Below are positions 43,001 through 51,590 of a stretch of 64,000 nt of DNA, piece by piece. The position numbers and the translations under genes are program-made. Numbering within the stretch: position 1 is the stretch's first letter; every line of letters begins with the position of its first letter. The notes under the pieces are model-generated. The model did not search any database and was not told where the DNA came from. It saw only the letters and a program-made list of their open reading frames with translations. The DNA comes from an uncultured Rothia sp. (GTDB taxonomy: Bacteria > Actinomycetota > Actinomycetes > Actinomycetales > Micrococcaceae), in contig NZ_CAKAPD010000012.1 of assembly GCF_916715725.1 (NCBI RefSeq), positions 1-64,000 of the forward strand, read 5' to 3'.

Positions 43001-44716
43001 TTAGTTCTTCGTAGCCTTCGAGGTGTTCTCAACAACCACGGGAACAATCATGGGCTTGCGGCGCAGACGGCGAGAAATCCAGGCACCGATGGTGCGGCGC
43101 ACAATCTGCTGCAACTGCTGCACGGTGTGCACCTTCTCGGGTGCGCGGTGCAGAGCATCCTCCAGAGCAGCGGTAATCTTCGGAACAATCTCGTCAAAGA
43201 CCGAGTCGTCCTCAGCGATACCACGAGCGTGAATATCCGGGCCGGTCACCACGCGCTTGGTGGCACGATCCACCACGGTCACGATGGACACGAAGCCCTC
43301 TTCACCCAGGATGCGGCGATCCTTCAGGTCGCTCTCGGTGACCTCACCGACGGAGCGGCCGTCCACGTACAGGTACTCGCAGGGAACCTCGCCCACTACG
43401 GACGCCACACCATCGCGCAGATCCACAACGGTGCCGGACTCGCAGAGCAGCACATTCTTCTTCGGAACACCGGTCTCCATCGCCAGATCACCGCTAGCGA
43501 TCAGGTGGCGAACCTCGCCGTGAACGGGCATAACGTTCTTCGGCTTGAGAATGTTGTAGCAGTACAGCAGCTCACCCGCGGCAGCGTGACCGGAAACGTG
43601 AACCTTCGCGTTGCCCTTGTGCACCACGTTAGCGCCCAGCTTCATGAGGGCGTTGATGATGCGGAACACGCTGGTCTCGTTACCGGGAATCAGCGAGGAG
43701 GCGAGCACCACGGTGTCGCCGGGCTCAATCTGAATCTTGTGGTCGCCGTTCGCCATACGGGACAGTGCCGCCATCGGCTCGCCCTGCGAACCGGTGCACA
43801 TCATCACGATCTGGTCGGGGCGGTAGTCGTCAACCTTCTTCAGGTCCACTAGTACGTTGGCGGGAACCTTCAGGTAGCCCAGCTTCTCAGCGATGGTCAT
43901 GTTACGGACCATGGAGCGGCCCACGAGCACGACCTTGCGGCCACGCTCAGCGGCTGCGTCCAGAACCTGCTGCACGCGGTGAACGTGGGAGGAGAAGGAC
44001 GCCACAATGATGCGGCCGCGGGCGTCACGGAAGACGTTCGACAGCACCGGACCAATGTGCTTCTCGGTCGGAGTGAAGCCGGGAACCTCAGCGTTGGTGG
44101 AGTCCGGCAGGAACAGGTCCACGCCCTCCTCGCCCAGGCGAGCGAAGTGGCGCAGGTCGGTGATGCGGCCATCCAGCGGCAGCTGGTCCATCTTGAAGTC
44201 ACCGGTGTGCAGAACCTTGCCAGCCTTGGTACGGATGTAAACAGCCAGTGCGTCCGGAATCGAGTGGTTCACAGCAACGAACTCGCACTCGAACGGGCCG
44301 AAACGCTCCACCTGGTGTTCCTTCACCGCGAGGGTGTAGGGCTTGATGCGGTGCTCGGCGAGCTTCGCCTCGACCAGCGCCAGGGTCAGTTCGGAGCCGA
44401 CCAGGGGGATGTCGGGGCGGCGGCGCAGCAGGTAAGGAACCGCACCGATGTGGTCCTCGTGGCCGTGGGTCAGCACCATGGCGACCACGTCGTCCAGACG
44501 GTCGACAATGTAGCTGAAGTCGGGCAGAATCAGGTCCACGCCGGGCTGGGACTCTTCGGGGAAGAGCACGCCGCAGTCAACAATCAGCAGCTTGCCGTTG
44601 ATTTCGTACACGGTCATGTTACGACCGACTTCGCCCAGACCGCCCAGGGGCACCACGCGCAGGGTGTCCTTCTTCAGGCGGGGAGGCAGGGGAAGATTCG
44701 CTTCAAAGACGCTCAT
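43001..44716 (-). CDS. rnj: Ribonuclease J
   Basis: 571 residues. Metallo-beta-lactamase-fold exo/endoribonuclease of mRNA decay and rRNA maturation. The HxHxDH motif is THGHEDH (H84, H86, D88, H89), followed by the beta-CASP domain (SSHVHRVQQVLDAA, SGHAAAGE and PVHGEVRHL) and a C-terminal domain. The longer frame starts at 44857, but the ATG at 44716 follows AGGAGACACACG and starts the conserved sequence. It lies upstream of ftsK and downstream of dapA, the usual actinobacterial order. Confidence 0.95.
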   Translation of the reverse strand: MSVFEANLPLPPRLKKDTLRVVPLGGLGEVGRNMTVYEINGKLLIVDCGVLFPEESQPGVDLILPDFSYIVDRLDDVVAMVLTHGHEDHIGAVPYLLRRRPDIPLVGSELTLALVEAKLAEHRIKPYTLAVKEHQVERFGPFECEFVAVNHSIPDALAVYIRTKAGKVLHTGDFKMDQLPLDGRITDLRHFARLGEEGVDLFLPDSTNAEVPGFTPTEKHIGPVLSNVFRDARGRIIVASFSSHVHRVQQVLDAAAERGRKVVLVGRSMVRNMTIAEKLGYLKVPANVLVDLKKVDDYRPDQIVMMCTGSQGEPMAALSRMANGDHKIQIEPGDTVVLASSLIPGNETSVFRIINALMKLGANVVHKGNAKVHVSGHAAAGELLYCYNILKPKNVMPVHGEVRHLIASGDLAMETGVPKKNVLLCESGTVVDLRDGVASVVGEVPCEYLYVDGRSVGEVTESDLKDRRILGEEGFVSIVTVVDRATKRVVTGPDIHARGIAEDDSVFDEIVPKITAALEDALHRAPEKVHTVQQLQQIVRRTIGAWISRRLRRKPMIVPVVVENTSKATKN

Positions 44717-44957
44717 CGTGTGTCTCCTCTTTCTTCTATGTTTTCTTGTGATGTCTGTGATTCGTAGGCGACGCTTCGTACCGCAAGCACCCCAGCCGAC
44801 TCTCATGTGCCGAGGCGGTGGTGCTGCCGGTGCGTCCAAATCACCGAAAGTATTCAAAAGTATGCGGGGCGTAGTGCTCGGGTGCCTCTGACTAAGTTGG
44901 GCCCCTGTCTGAGTGGGAGCCGAATAGTTGGGCGGTAAACCGCGACAATACGCCAGA

Positions 44958-45040
44958 GCGGACCCCTCACCTAGTGTTAGGTGTGGAGTCCGCGTCCGTT
45001 GGCTACATCACGCGCCCCGAAAGCGGGGCGTAGGGTAGCC
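44958..45040 (-). terminator. Tandem terminators of dapA
   Basis: One 36-base near-palindrome (44958-44993) and a second GC hairpin (45013-45030, inside GGCTA/TAGCC arms at 45001-45040). They lie 60-140 bases after dapA. The rest of the 383-bp gap 44717-45099 contains no gene I can support. Confidence 0.7.
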
Positions 45041-45099
45041 GAAATCCTCTATATATACGCTCCCCCGCGCTATTGCGTGCGCCGGGTTGGCGTCAAAGT

Positions 45100-46035
45100 T
45101 TAGGAGTTCTTGAGGGTGTGAGCGATGCTCGAGGAGAGCAGGTCAGCTCGCATAGCCTGTGCCACCTCCGGCTCGGAGAGTACGTGCGGCAGGCGAACAA
45201 CAGGCTCATCCAGCACACCCTGCCAGGAAAGAATTTCCTTGGCGGCAACGCAACCGGGCGCACGGCCCATAGTTGCGCGGACAATCGGAGTCAGTTCCAG
45301 GTGCAGACGCTGCGCCTCCACCAAATCCTGTGCAACAACAGCATCAATCAGGGCACGGAAAAGTGCGGGTGCCACATGTGCGGTCACCGAAACGAGGCCG
45401 ACGGCGCCCATTGCCATCCAGGGAAGGGTCAGTCCGTCGTCGCCGCTGTAGTAGTGCAGGTCGGTGGTTGCCATGACTTCGGTTGCGGCACCGAAGTCTG
45501 CCTTGGCGTCTTTCACCGCTACAATACTATCAATTTCTGCAAGGCGACGGTAGGTTTCGGGTGCGATGGGGATGCCCGCACGACCCGGAATATCGTACAG
45601 CATGACGGGGGTCTCAGTTGCTTGAGCAACGGTCGCAAAATGGGCGTAGACACCCGGCTGAGTCGGTTTGTTGTAGTAGGGGGTCACGACCAGCAGGCCG
45701 TCCACACCAATCTTTTCGGCGCGATGCGCCAGCTCAATAGTGTGCGCGGTGTCATTCGAACCAACACCGGCAATAATCTTCGCGCGAGAGCCGACGGTAT
45801 CCTTCACAATCTGGAAGACGCGCTCGTTCTCGTCATCGGTCATGGTGGAGTATTCACCGGTGGTACCGCAGACCACCAGGCCGTCGTGACCGTTCTCCAC
45901 AAGGTAGTTCGCCAGGTCTGCGACCTGCTTTTCGTCAACGGAACCGTCCTTAGCGAAGGGGGTCACCATTGCGGTCAGGAGGCGACCGAAGACAGGTTCA
46001 ACAAAAGTACCGGGGTTCGAAAGGTTCTCAGACAT
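45100..46035 (-). CDS. dapA: 4-hydroxy-tetrahydrodipicolinate synthase
   Basis: 311 residues. First committed step of the lysine/diaminopimelate pathway, condensing pyruvate with aspartate semialdehyde. The GTTGE motif lies at 57-61, the Schiff-base lysine at Lys175 (IVAVKDAKAD), and the Tyr of LYDIPGR at 147. Length is normal. A TACTCT hexamer ends 6 bases before the ATG with no ribosome-binding site, suggesting a leaderless mRNA. Confidence 0.96.
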   Translation of the reverse strand: MSENLSNPGTFVEPVFGRLLTAMVTPFAKDGSVDEKQVADLANYLVENGHDGLVVCGTTGEYSTMTDDENERVFQIVKDTVGSRAKIIAGVGSNDTAHTIELAHRAEKIGVDGLLVVTPYYNKPTQPGVYAHFATVAQATETPVMLYDIPGRAGIPIAPETYRRLAEIDSIVAVKDAKADFGAATEVMATTDLHYYSGDDGLTLPWMAMGAVGLVSVTAHVAPALFRALIDAVVAQDLVEAQRLHLELTPIVRATMGRAPGCVAAKEILSWQGVLDEPVVRLPHVLSEPEVAQAMRADLLSSSIAHTLKNS

Positions 46036-46122
46036 ATGTCTAGAGTACGCCCGAAATGCAGATTTTTGCTATAGAACGCATAAGTTATCATGCATGTTCT
46101 ACTATTCGGACTCTTTCAAACC

Positions 46123-46137
46123 CGCGGTACTTCCGCG
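46123..46137 (-). terminator. Weak hairpin after the dapB operon
   Basis: Five-bp stem CGCGG/CCGCG with a TACTT loop; a short T-containing tract follows on the minus strand. It sits 93 bases downstream of the stop at 46230. Confidence 0.35.
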
Positions 46138-46229
46138 AGAGCCTATGAAACCGGGCACACAGCCTCGGCGTTATCAACCTCATACCGAAACTAAATGCGG
46201 TACCTGCTACGGGCCGCCAAGGACAGCGC

Positions 46230-46892
46230 CTACCGCATACCCTTCGCGGCACCGCCCGAACGCAACGCCCACGCGTTACGCATCGCCGCACGGGCACGCT
46301 TGCGCTCGCCGCCGGCATCGTACATGCACGCCAGGTTGAACCATGCCTTCCAGTTATTCGGCTCCTGCTCCACCGCCGCGGCGAAGCTCTCAAACTCCAC
46401 CGCCGCAGCCTCACGGTCCACACGACCCGCCGGGGTGCGAGGCAGGGTATCCTCCGCCAGTTCGCCTGACGCCGCCAGCTCCTGAGCCATACGCTGAATA
46501 CGAGCGCCGAAAAGCACCTCACGCACCAGCGCCCAGGCACCCAGAATCGGCAGCAGAATCATACCCGCGCCGAGCACCATGCCAGCTGCCGAACCGGAGG
46601 TGAGCATCACGAACCCCTGCTGCGCAATATGCACCAGGTACAGGGTCAGTAGCGCGCAGGTCAGCGCCGCGAAGGTCTTGCCGAACCCGCCAGCATCCAC
46701 CGTCACAAAGACGGCACTAAAAATCAGCACGCCCAGGATAGAGGCACGCGCCGCCAGAGGCAGCGGCAGAATCAGCACGGTCAGCACCATCAGCACGCAG
46801 GCGCAGACAGTCCACAAACGCAGCGAAGTCCACCAGGGGCCACGAGCCTCAGAAGATGCCTGCACATTCTCAGGCGAAGTCTGTTCAGACAT
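46230..46892 (-). CDS. Membrane protein with a TPR-like C-terminus
   Basis: 220 residues, no family recognised with certainty. Four hydrophobic helices (about 25-45, 48-68, 72-98, 102-125) are followed by a cytoplasmic tail with one tetratricopeptide-like motif (FAAAVEQEPNNWKAWFNLACMYDAGGERKRARAAMRNAWAL). It lies 9 bases downstream of dapB, so it is probably part of that operon. Similar TPR-tailed membrane proteins accompany dapB in Micrococcaceae (from memory). Confidence 0.75.
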   Translation of the reverse strand: MSEQTSPENVQASSEARGPWWTSLRLWTVCACVLMVLTVLILPLPLAARASILGVLIFSAVFVTVDAGGFGKTFAALTCALLTLYLVHIAQQGFVMLTSGSAAGMVLGAGMILLPILGAWALVREVLFGARIQRMAQELAASGELAEDTLPRTPAGRVDREAAAVEFESFAAAVEQEPNNWKAWFNLACMYDAGGERKRARAAMRNAWALRSGGAAKGMR

Positions 46893-46901
46893 AACGCTCC
46901 C

Positions 46902-47672
46902 CTACGACAAATCCATGTAGGCGTCCAAGCCCACGCTCAAACCCGGATGCGCCGCCACCTCACGCACACCCAACAGTACGCCGGGCATGAAGGAGGCACG
47001 GTCAAAAGAATCGTGACGAATCACGAGCTGCTGACCGGGATCGCCCAGCAGAATCTCCTGATGCGCCACCATGCCGCGCAGACGCACCGCGTGCACGTGA
47101 ATATCGTCGATTACGGCGCCGCGCGAACCCAAAGGATCGGAGGTGGTGGCATCCGGGCTTGCACCCACGCCAGCCTCCGCGCGGGCGGCAGCCACCTTGC
47201 GGGCGGTGTGCACAGCGGTACCGGAGGGGGCATCCACCTTATTCGGATGGTGAATCTCGATGATCTCTACCGATTCGAAGTAGCGTGCCGCCTTCGCCGC
47301 GAACTCGGTCGCCAGAATCGAACCAATCGCAAAGTTCGGGGCGATGAGCACACCCACCTCGGGGTGCTCAGCCAGCAGTTCGCGCAGGGAGTCCAGACGC
47401 TCGGGGGTCCAACCGGTCGTACCAACCACCGCGTGCATACCGTGCTCCACCGCGAAGCGAACGTTCGTCTCGCTGGATTCGGGAACGGTCAGGTCAATAA
47501 CAATCTCTGCGCCGGCATCGACCAGCTCCTGCAGGTCGTCGCCGCGGCCCAGCGCCGCCACCAGGTCCATGTCTGCGGAGGTGTTGACGGCGCGCACCGC
47601 CTCGGAACCCATACGGCCCGCGGCACCGAGTACCGCTACCTTCCAGATTTTTTCGTTACCCTCGTGGGTCAT
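46902..47672 (-). CDS. dapB: 4-hydroxy-tetrahydrodipicolinate reductase
   Basis: 256 residues. NAD(P)H-dependent step after DapA. The nucleotide loop is VAVLGAAGRMG, and the catalytic/substrate motif EIHHPNKVDAPSGTA has the active-site His pair and Lys. Length is normal. CGGAGGAGAG lies before the ATG. It is divergent from the acyltransferase gene and separated from dapA by the membrane protein gene. Confidence 0.96.
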   Translation of the reverse strand: MTHEGNEKIWKVAVLGAAGRMGSEAVRAVNTSADMDLVAALGRGDDLQELVDAGAEIVIDLTVPESSETNVRFAVEHGMHAVVGTTGWTPERLDSLRELLAEHPEVGVLIAPNFAIGSILATEFAAKAARYFESVEIIEIHHPNKVDAPSGTAVHTARKVAAARAEAGVGASPDATTSDPLGSRGAVIDDIHVHAVRLRGMVAHQEILLGDPGQQLVIRHDSFDRASFMPGVLLGVREVAAHPGLSVGLDAYMDLS

Positions 47673-47925
47673 GATTCTCTCCTCCGTAACTTATGAGCAC
47701 CCCGACGATGGGGTAGACGCTGTGACGTACAGCCTCTATTATCCCCCGTGTGGGCGCAGTTCACGCCATCGCACACACGGGATGAGATACCCTGCAGAAC
47801 CTCAGCAGTATAAAAACGAAATCTTATGTGCGTCATATACGGGCATTTATATGTCATCTAAAGATAGCAACCATATAATTAGGAAGTATTTCTATAATTT
47901 CCGTCCTACGGAGTACACAGACAGT

Positions 47926-49872
47926 ATGAAGTCCCTCTTTACCTCCTCCGTGCGTCCAGATGAGGCTAACCGGCGTTATATTCTGCCGGGTCTGGACGGC
48001 CTGCGAGCAATCGCTGTGCTCCTCGTGATGGTGTACCATTTCTGGCCCACCGTACTACCCGGCGGCATGATTGGCGTGGATATCTTCTTCGTCATCTCCG
48101 GTTTCCTGATTACCTCCCTGCTTCTGCGTGAAGGTGCGCTCACCGGCAAAATTGCCCTGGGCAACTTCTGGATCCGCCGTGCCCGCCGACTGCTTCCCGC
48201 CATTACCCTGCTGATTCTGGTTCTCGGACCGGTCAGCCTGCTCATTGGCGGCGATATTCAGGTGAACCTCGGTCGACAGCTCGCCGGTGCGGCGACCTTC
48301 TCGTCCAACTGGATTTCCATTTTTGCCGGTAACGACTACTTCGCGCAGACCTCCCCGGAGCTCTTCACGAACTTCTGGTCCCTGGCAGTGGAAGAACAGT
48401 TCTACGTGGTGTGGCCGCTGCTCATTGTTGGTGCTGGCCTGTTGTTGCGCCGCTCGTGGCGTCGTTTCAGCGTGGTTATGGTGCTGGGTATTATTGCGTC
48501 GCTGAGCACCGCCACCGCACTGCTGATGTCCGGCTCCCCCATTAGCCGCGTCTACTACGGCACCGACACTCACCTGTACGGCCTGCTGCTCGGCGCCCTG
48601 CTGGCGTTTGCGCGCCCCTGGTCGCTGTACCCGCCGTTGCAGCAGTCCGTGCTGTACCGCGTGGCTCAGCCCTTCGGCCTGGTTGCCTTCGCCCGCGTCA
48701 TGATCAGCTGGCTGTCCCTGTTCGCTCTGATTCCCTACGCAATTCTGGTTCCCGAGTCGGCTCCCGGTGCGATTCCCTGGGGTCTGTTCGGCGCCTCCCT
48801 GCTGGCGCTGGGCGTGATTCAGGGCATGCTTCCGGACATGCTTGCTGGCGCTTCCGAGGTGCTGCGCCGCCTGCTGAACTTCGCTCCCCTACGCTGGGTG
48901 GGTGAGCGCTCCTACGGCCTGTACCTGTGGCACTGGCCGCTCGCCGTGGTCATGCACTACCTGATGGGTGCGGACCGTTCCCCGCTGGTAAATGTGGGCG
49001 TTCTGGTAGCAACCTTCGCGATTGCGGAGATGTCGTACCGCTGGGTTGAGACCCCGATTCGCCGTTACGGTTTCCGCGGTAGCGCGAACCGTGTGGCGGT
49101 GGCGTTCCAGTCCTCGCGCACTAAGTTCCTGCCGGTTTCGGTGGCTCTTGCCGCTGTTGTGGCGGCTGCTTCGACCGGTCTGGCAGTGCACACCGCGCCG
49201 GCAATGACTACCGCCCAGCAGTCCGTTGAGGACGGCAAGCGTGCCGCCGCTGAGCGCCTGAAGGCTCGTCAGGAGGCGCAGGCTGCGAGCGCATCGGCAA
49301 GCCCAAGCGCAACGGGTAAGGACGCGAAGGCTTCGGCAAGCCCCTCGGCGTCGAAGGCTGCAACCGGTTCGGTGAACTCCTCGCAGGTGACCATTGTGGG
49401 TGACTCCATTGTGGTGGCGGTATCCCCCGAGCTGTACGACAAGATGCCCGAAGCAACTATTGACGCGCAGGAAGCACGCACCATCGCCAAGGCCCTGCCG
49501 ATTATTAAATCCATGGGTGCTAACGGTCAGATTCGTAAGACCTTCGTACTGTCGGTGACCGCGAACTCGACCATTCTGGACGGTCAGCTCGACGAGGTTC
49601 TGGCTGCTATGCCTGCCGATTCTAAGCTGGTGCTGGTCACCGGTTACGGCCCGCGCAACCTGACCTGGATTGACTACTCGAACGGTAAGATTCGTGAGTT
49701 TGCGGCTCAGCATTCTGATCGTGTGATTATTGCGGATTGGAACTCTACGATCCGCCAGGCTCTGCAGACTCAGAGCGGCCTGCTCGCCTCTGACGGTGTT
49801 CACCCGGAGGCTGCCGGTCAGGAACTCTACGCTCAGGTGCTGATGGAGGCTATCGCCAAGGCACAGAAGTAG
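47926..49872 (+). CDS. OatA-like acyltransferase with SGNH domain
   Basis: 648 residues. An acyltransferase-3 membrane domain with about 10-11 helices (residues 20-420, with His38 in YHFWPTV and VDIFFVISGFLIT), a Ser/Ala/Pro-rich linker (about 440-480), and a C-terminal extracellular SGNH domain (485-648) with GDS (Ser494) and the D623-x-x-H626 pair (SDGVHPE). This layout is that of OatA, which O-acetylates peptidoglycan or surface glycans; the substrate here is inferred. The ATG at 47926 lies 6 bases after TACACA (leaderless); another in-frame ATG lies at 47851. It stands alone, divergent from dapB. Confidence 0.85.
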   Translation: MKSLFTSSVRPDEANRRYILPGLDGLRAIAVLLVMVYHFWPTVLPGGMIGVDIFFVISGFLITSLLLREGALTGKIALGNFWIRRARRLLPAITLLILVLGPVSLLIGGDIQVNLGRQLAGAATFSSNWISIFAGNDYFAQTSPELFTNFWSLAVEEQFYVVWPLLIVGAGLLLRRSWRRFSVVMVLGIIASLSTATALLMSGSPISRVYYGTDTHLYGLLLGALLAFARPWSLYPPLQQSVLYRVAQPFGLVAFARVMISWLSLFALIPYAILVPESAPGAIPWGLFGASLLALGVIQGMLPDMLAGASEVLRRLLNFAPLRWVGERSYGLYLWHWPLAVVMHYLMGADRSPLVNVGVLVATFAIAEMSYRWVETPIRRYGFRGSANRVAVAFQSSRTKFLPVSVALAAVVAAASTGLAVHTAPAMTTAQQSVEDGKRAAAERLKARQEAQAASASASPSATGKDAKASASPSASKAATGSVNSSQVTIVGDSIVVAVSPELYDKMPEATIDAQEARTIAKALPIIKSMGANGQIRKTFVLSVTANSTILDGQLDEVLAAMPADSKLVLVTGYGPRNLTWIDYSNGKIREFAAQHSDRVIIADWNSTIRQALQTQSGLLASDGVHPEAAGQELYAQVLMEAIAKAQK

Positions 49873-49990
49873 TAGCTCTGAGCAGAAGCTTTTCAGGTTC
49901 TGCCGCTCATGCTGGGCGTCAAGAGCATGGGTGGCAGAACGCCCAGAAGCACTTCTTGGAGGCATCTCTTTGATAGGTGCCGATGCACAC

Positions 49991-50038
49991 AAAATGCCCG
50001 TTCCCTCCCCCGCATTGGGGTATGGGAACGGGCATTTT
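49991..50038. terminator. Bidirectional terminator
   Basis: A 15-bp stem (AAAATGCCCGTTCCC / GGGAACGGGCATTTT) between the acyltransferase and the convergent M16 peptidase. A's and T's frame the stem on both strands. Confidence 0.85.
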
Positions 50039-50058
50039 CGTACCGTAAGCGTTGAGGG

Positions 50059-51390
50059 TTAGCGCACGATGGTGGTAATCATCTGTTGCTGCCCCAGGTA
50101 CGCCGCCAGGTCACGAACCTCCTCCAGGGAGACCGCGCGGATCTTCTCCAGCAGCTCATCGGTGCTGGTGAACAGTCCAGAGTCCAGCTCGGCGCGGCCC
50201 AGGCGGGACATGCGCGAGCCCGAATCCTCGCTACCGAGCACGGTAGAGCCAGCCAGCTGGCCGCGGACCTTCGTCAGCTCCTCCTCGGTAATACCGGCGG
50301 TGGCGAGCTTATCGAACTCGTAGCCCATGACCTCGCGCACCTGCTCGGTCTTAGCGGGCAGGCAGCCCGCGTACATGCCGAAGTAGCCAGCATCCGAGTA
50401 CGCACCGGAGAACGCGAACGTGCTGTACGCCAGACCGCGCTTCTCACGAATCTCCTGGAACAGACGCGAAGACATGCCCGCACCGAATGCGCTGGTCAGC
50501 ACGCTCATTGCGTAGCGGCGGTCGTCACCAGCGATAATGCTCGGGCAGCCCATCACAATGTTGGTCTGTTCGAAGCCCTTCTCCACCTCACGCAGCTCGC
50601 TCAGCGGAACGATGCCACTGTCGGTGCGTACGCGACGCGGTGCCGGTGCCACGCCCTCCTGCAGGTTCCAGCCGTAGCGGGTCAGCGCCTCCAGCACGAG
50701 GCGGACCATGGTGCTGTGCTCCAGCGAACCTGCGGCAGAAATGACCAGGCGGTCCGGGGTGTAGTAGCGCTTGTAGTGCTCCCACACGGCGTCACGCGGC
50801 ACCTCGGTAATCTCCTGCGGGGTACCGCCGATGGGGCGGCCCAGCGGGTTCTCACCCATGAGCTGCTCCACGAAGTTCTCGAAAGCAACGTCGGTCGGGT
50901 CGTCCTGGTCCATGGCAATCTCTTCGAGGATTACGCCGCGTTCCTGCTCCAGGTGAGCCGGGTCCAGCAGTGCGTTGGTGACCATATCGGTGATGACGTC
51001 CACCGCCATGGGTGCGTCATCGTCGAGCACACGCGCGTAGTAGCAGGTGTGCTCTTTAGCGGTCAGGGCGTTGGATTCGCCGCCTACCGCGTCGAAGGAG
51101 GATGCGATGTCCAGGGCGGTGCGGGTGCCGGTGCCTTTGAACAGCAGGTGTTCCAGGAAGTGGGTGGAGCCGAGCATGCCGGGGGCTTCGTCGCGGGAGC
51201 CGACTCCCACCCAGAATCCGATGGATACGCCGCGGGTACCGGGCATTTTTTCGGTAATCACGCGTACGCCACCGGGCAGGATGGAACGGCGCACCTCGTT
51301 ACCGCCTACACCCTCGTAGATGAGGCGGCCGTGCTCGTAGTTGAGCTCTTCGGCAATCGCCTCAAGCTCGACGGGCAGGGAAATAGACAT
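50059..51390 (-). CDS. M16-family zinc metallopeptidase
   Basis: 443 residues. Processing-peptidase-like protein with the inverted zinc motif HFLEH (THFLEHLLFKGT) and the distal Glu in GVILEEIAMD; the two halves of the M16 fold are both present (GRPIGGTPQEI and EKRGLAYSTFAFSGAY). Substrates in actinobacteria are not known. It follows pnp by 200 bases and is probably transcribed with it in part, as pnp-M16 order is common. Confidence 0.92.
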   Translation of the reverse strand: MSISLPVELEAIAEELNYEHGRLIYEGVGGNEVRRSILPGGVRVITEKMPGTRGVSIGFWVGVGSRDEAPGMLGSTHFLEHLLFKGTGTRTALDIASSFDAVGGESNALTAKEHTCYYARVLDDDAPMAVDVITDMVTNALLDPAHLEQERGVILEEIAMDQDDPTDVAFENFVEQLMGENPLGRPIGGTPQEITEVPRDAVWEHYKRYYTPDRLVISAAGSLEHSTMVRLVLEALTRYGWNLQEGVAPAPRRVRTDSGIVPLSELREVEKGFEQTNIVMGCPSIIAGDDRRYAMSVLTSAFGAGMSSRLFQEIREKRGLAYSTFAFSGAYSDAGYFGMYAGCLPAKTEQVREVMGYEFDKLATAGITEEELTKVRGQLAGSTVLGSEDSGSRMSRLGRAELDSGLFTSTDELLEKIRAVSLEEVRDLAAYLGQQQMITTIVR

Positions 51391-51510
51391 AGGGAGAAGA
51401 ACCTTTCAACAGGTACGTCTGAAGGTAAGCATTCCCGCCCCACTGCCTGTAGGCAGTCCCACAGTTGGTGGGGTGGGTGAGCATCAAAAGATGCAGGGCA
51501 AGCACAGCGA

Positions 51511-51568
51511 AGGGGCGCCCGGTGCATCCGGCGGGGAGTGAACCGCACCGGGTGCGCCGAACGCCCCT
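51511..51568 (-). terminator. Terminator after pnp
   Basis: Nested stems AGGGGCG/CGCCCCT and CCCGGTGC/GCACCGGG around a 20-base loop, 23 bases after the pnp stop. Confidence 0.65.
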
Positions 51569-51590
51569 CATCACTTAGCGGGGGTTACGA

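Noticed and set aside
47344..47925. Upstream extension of the acyltransferase frame
   Set aside because: Overlaps dapB on the other strand and has no relation to acyltransferases.
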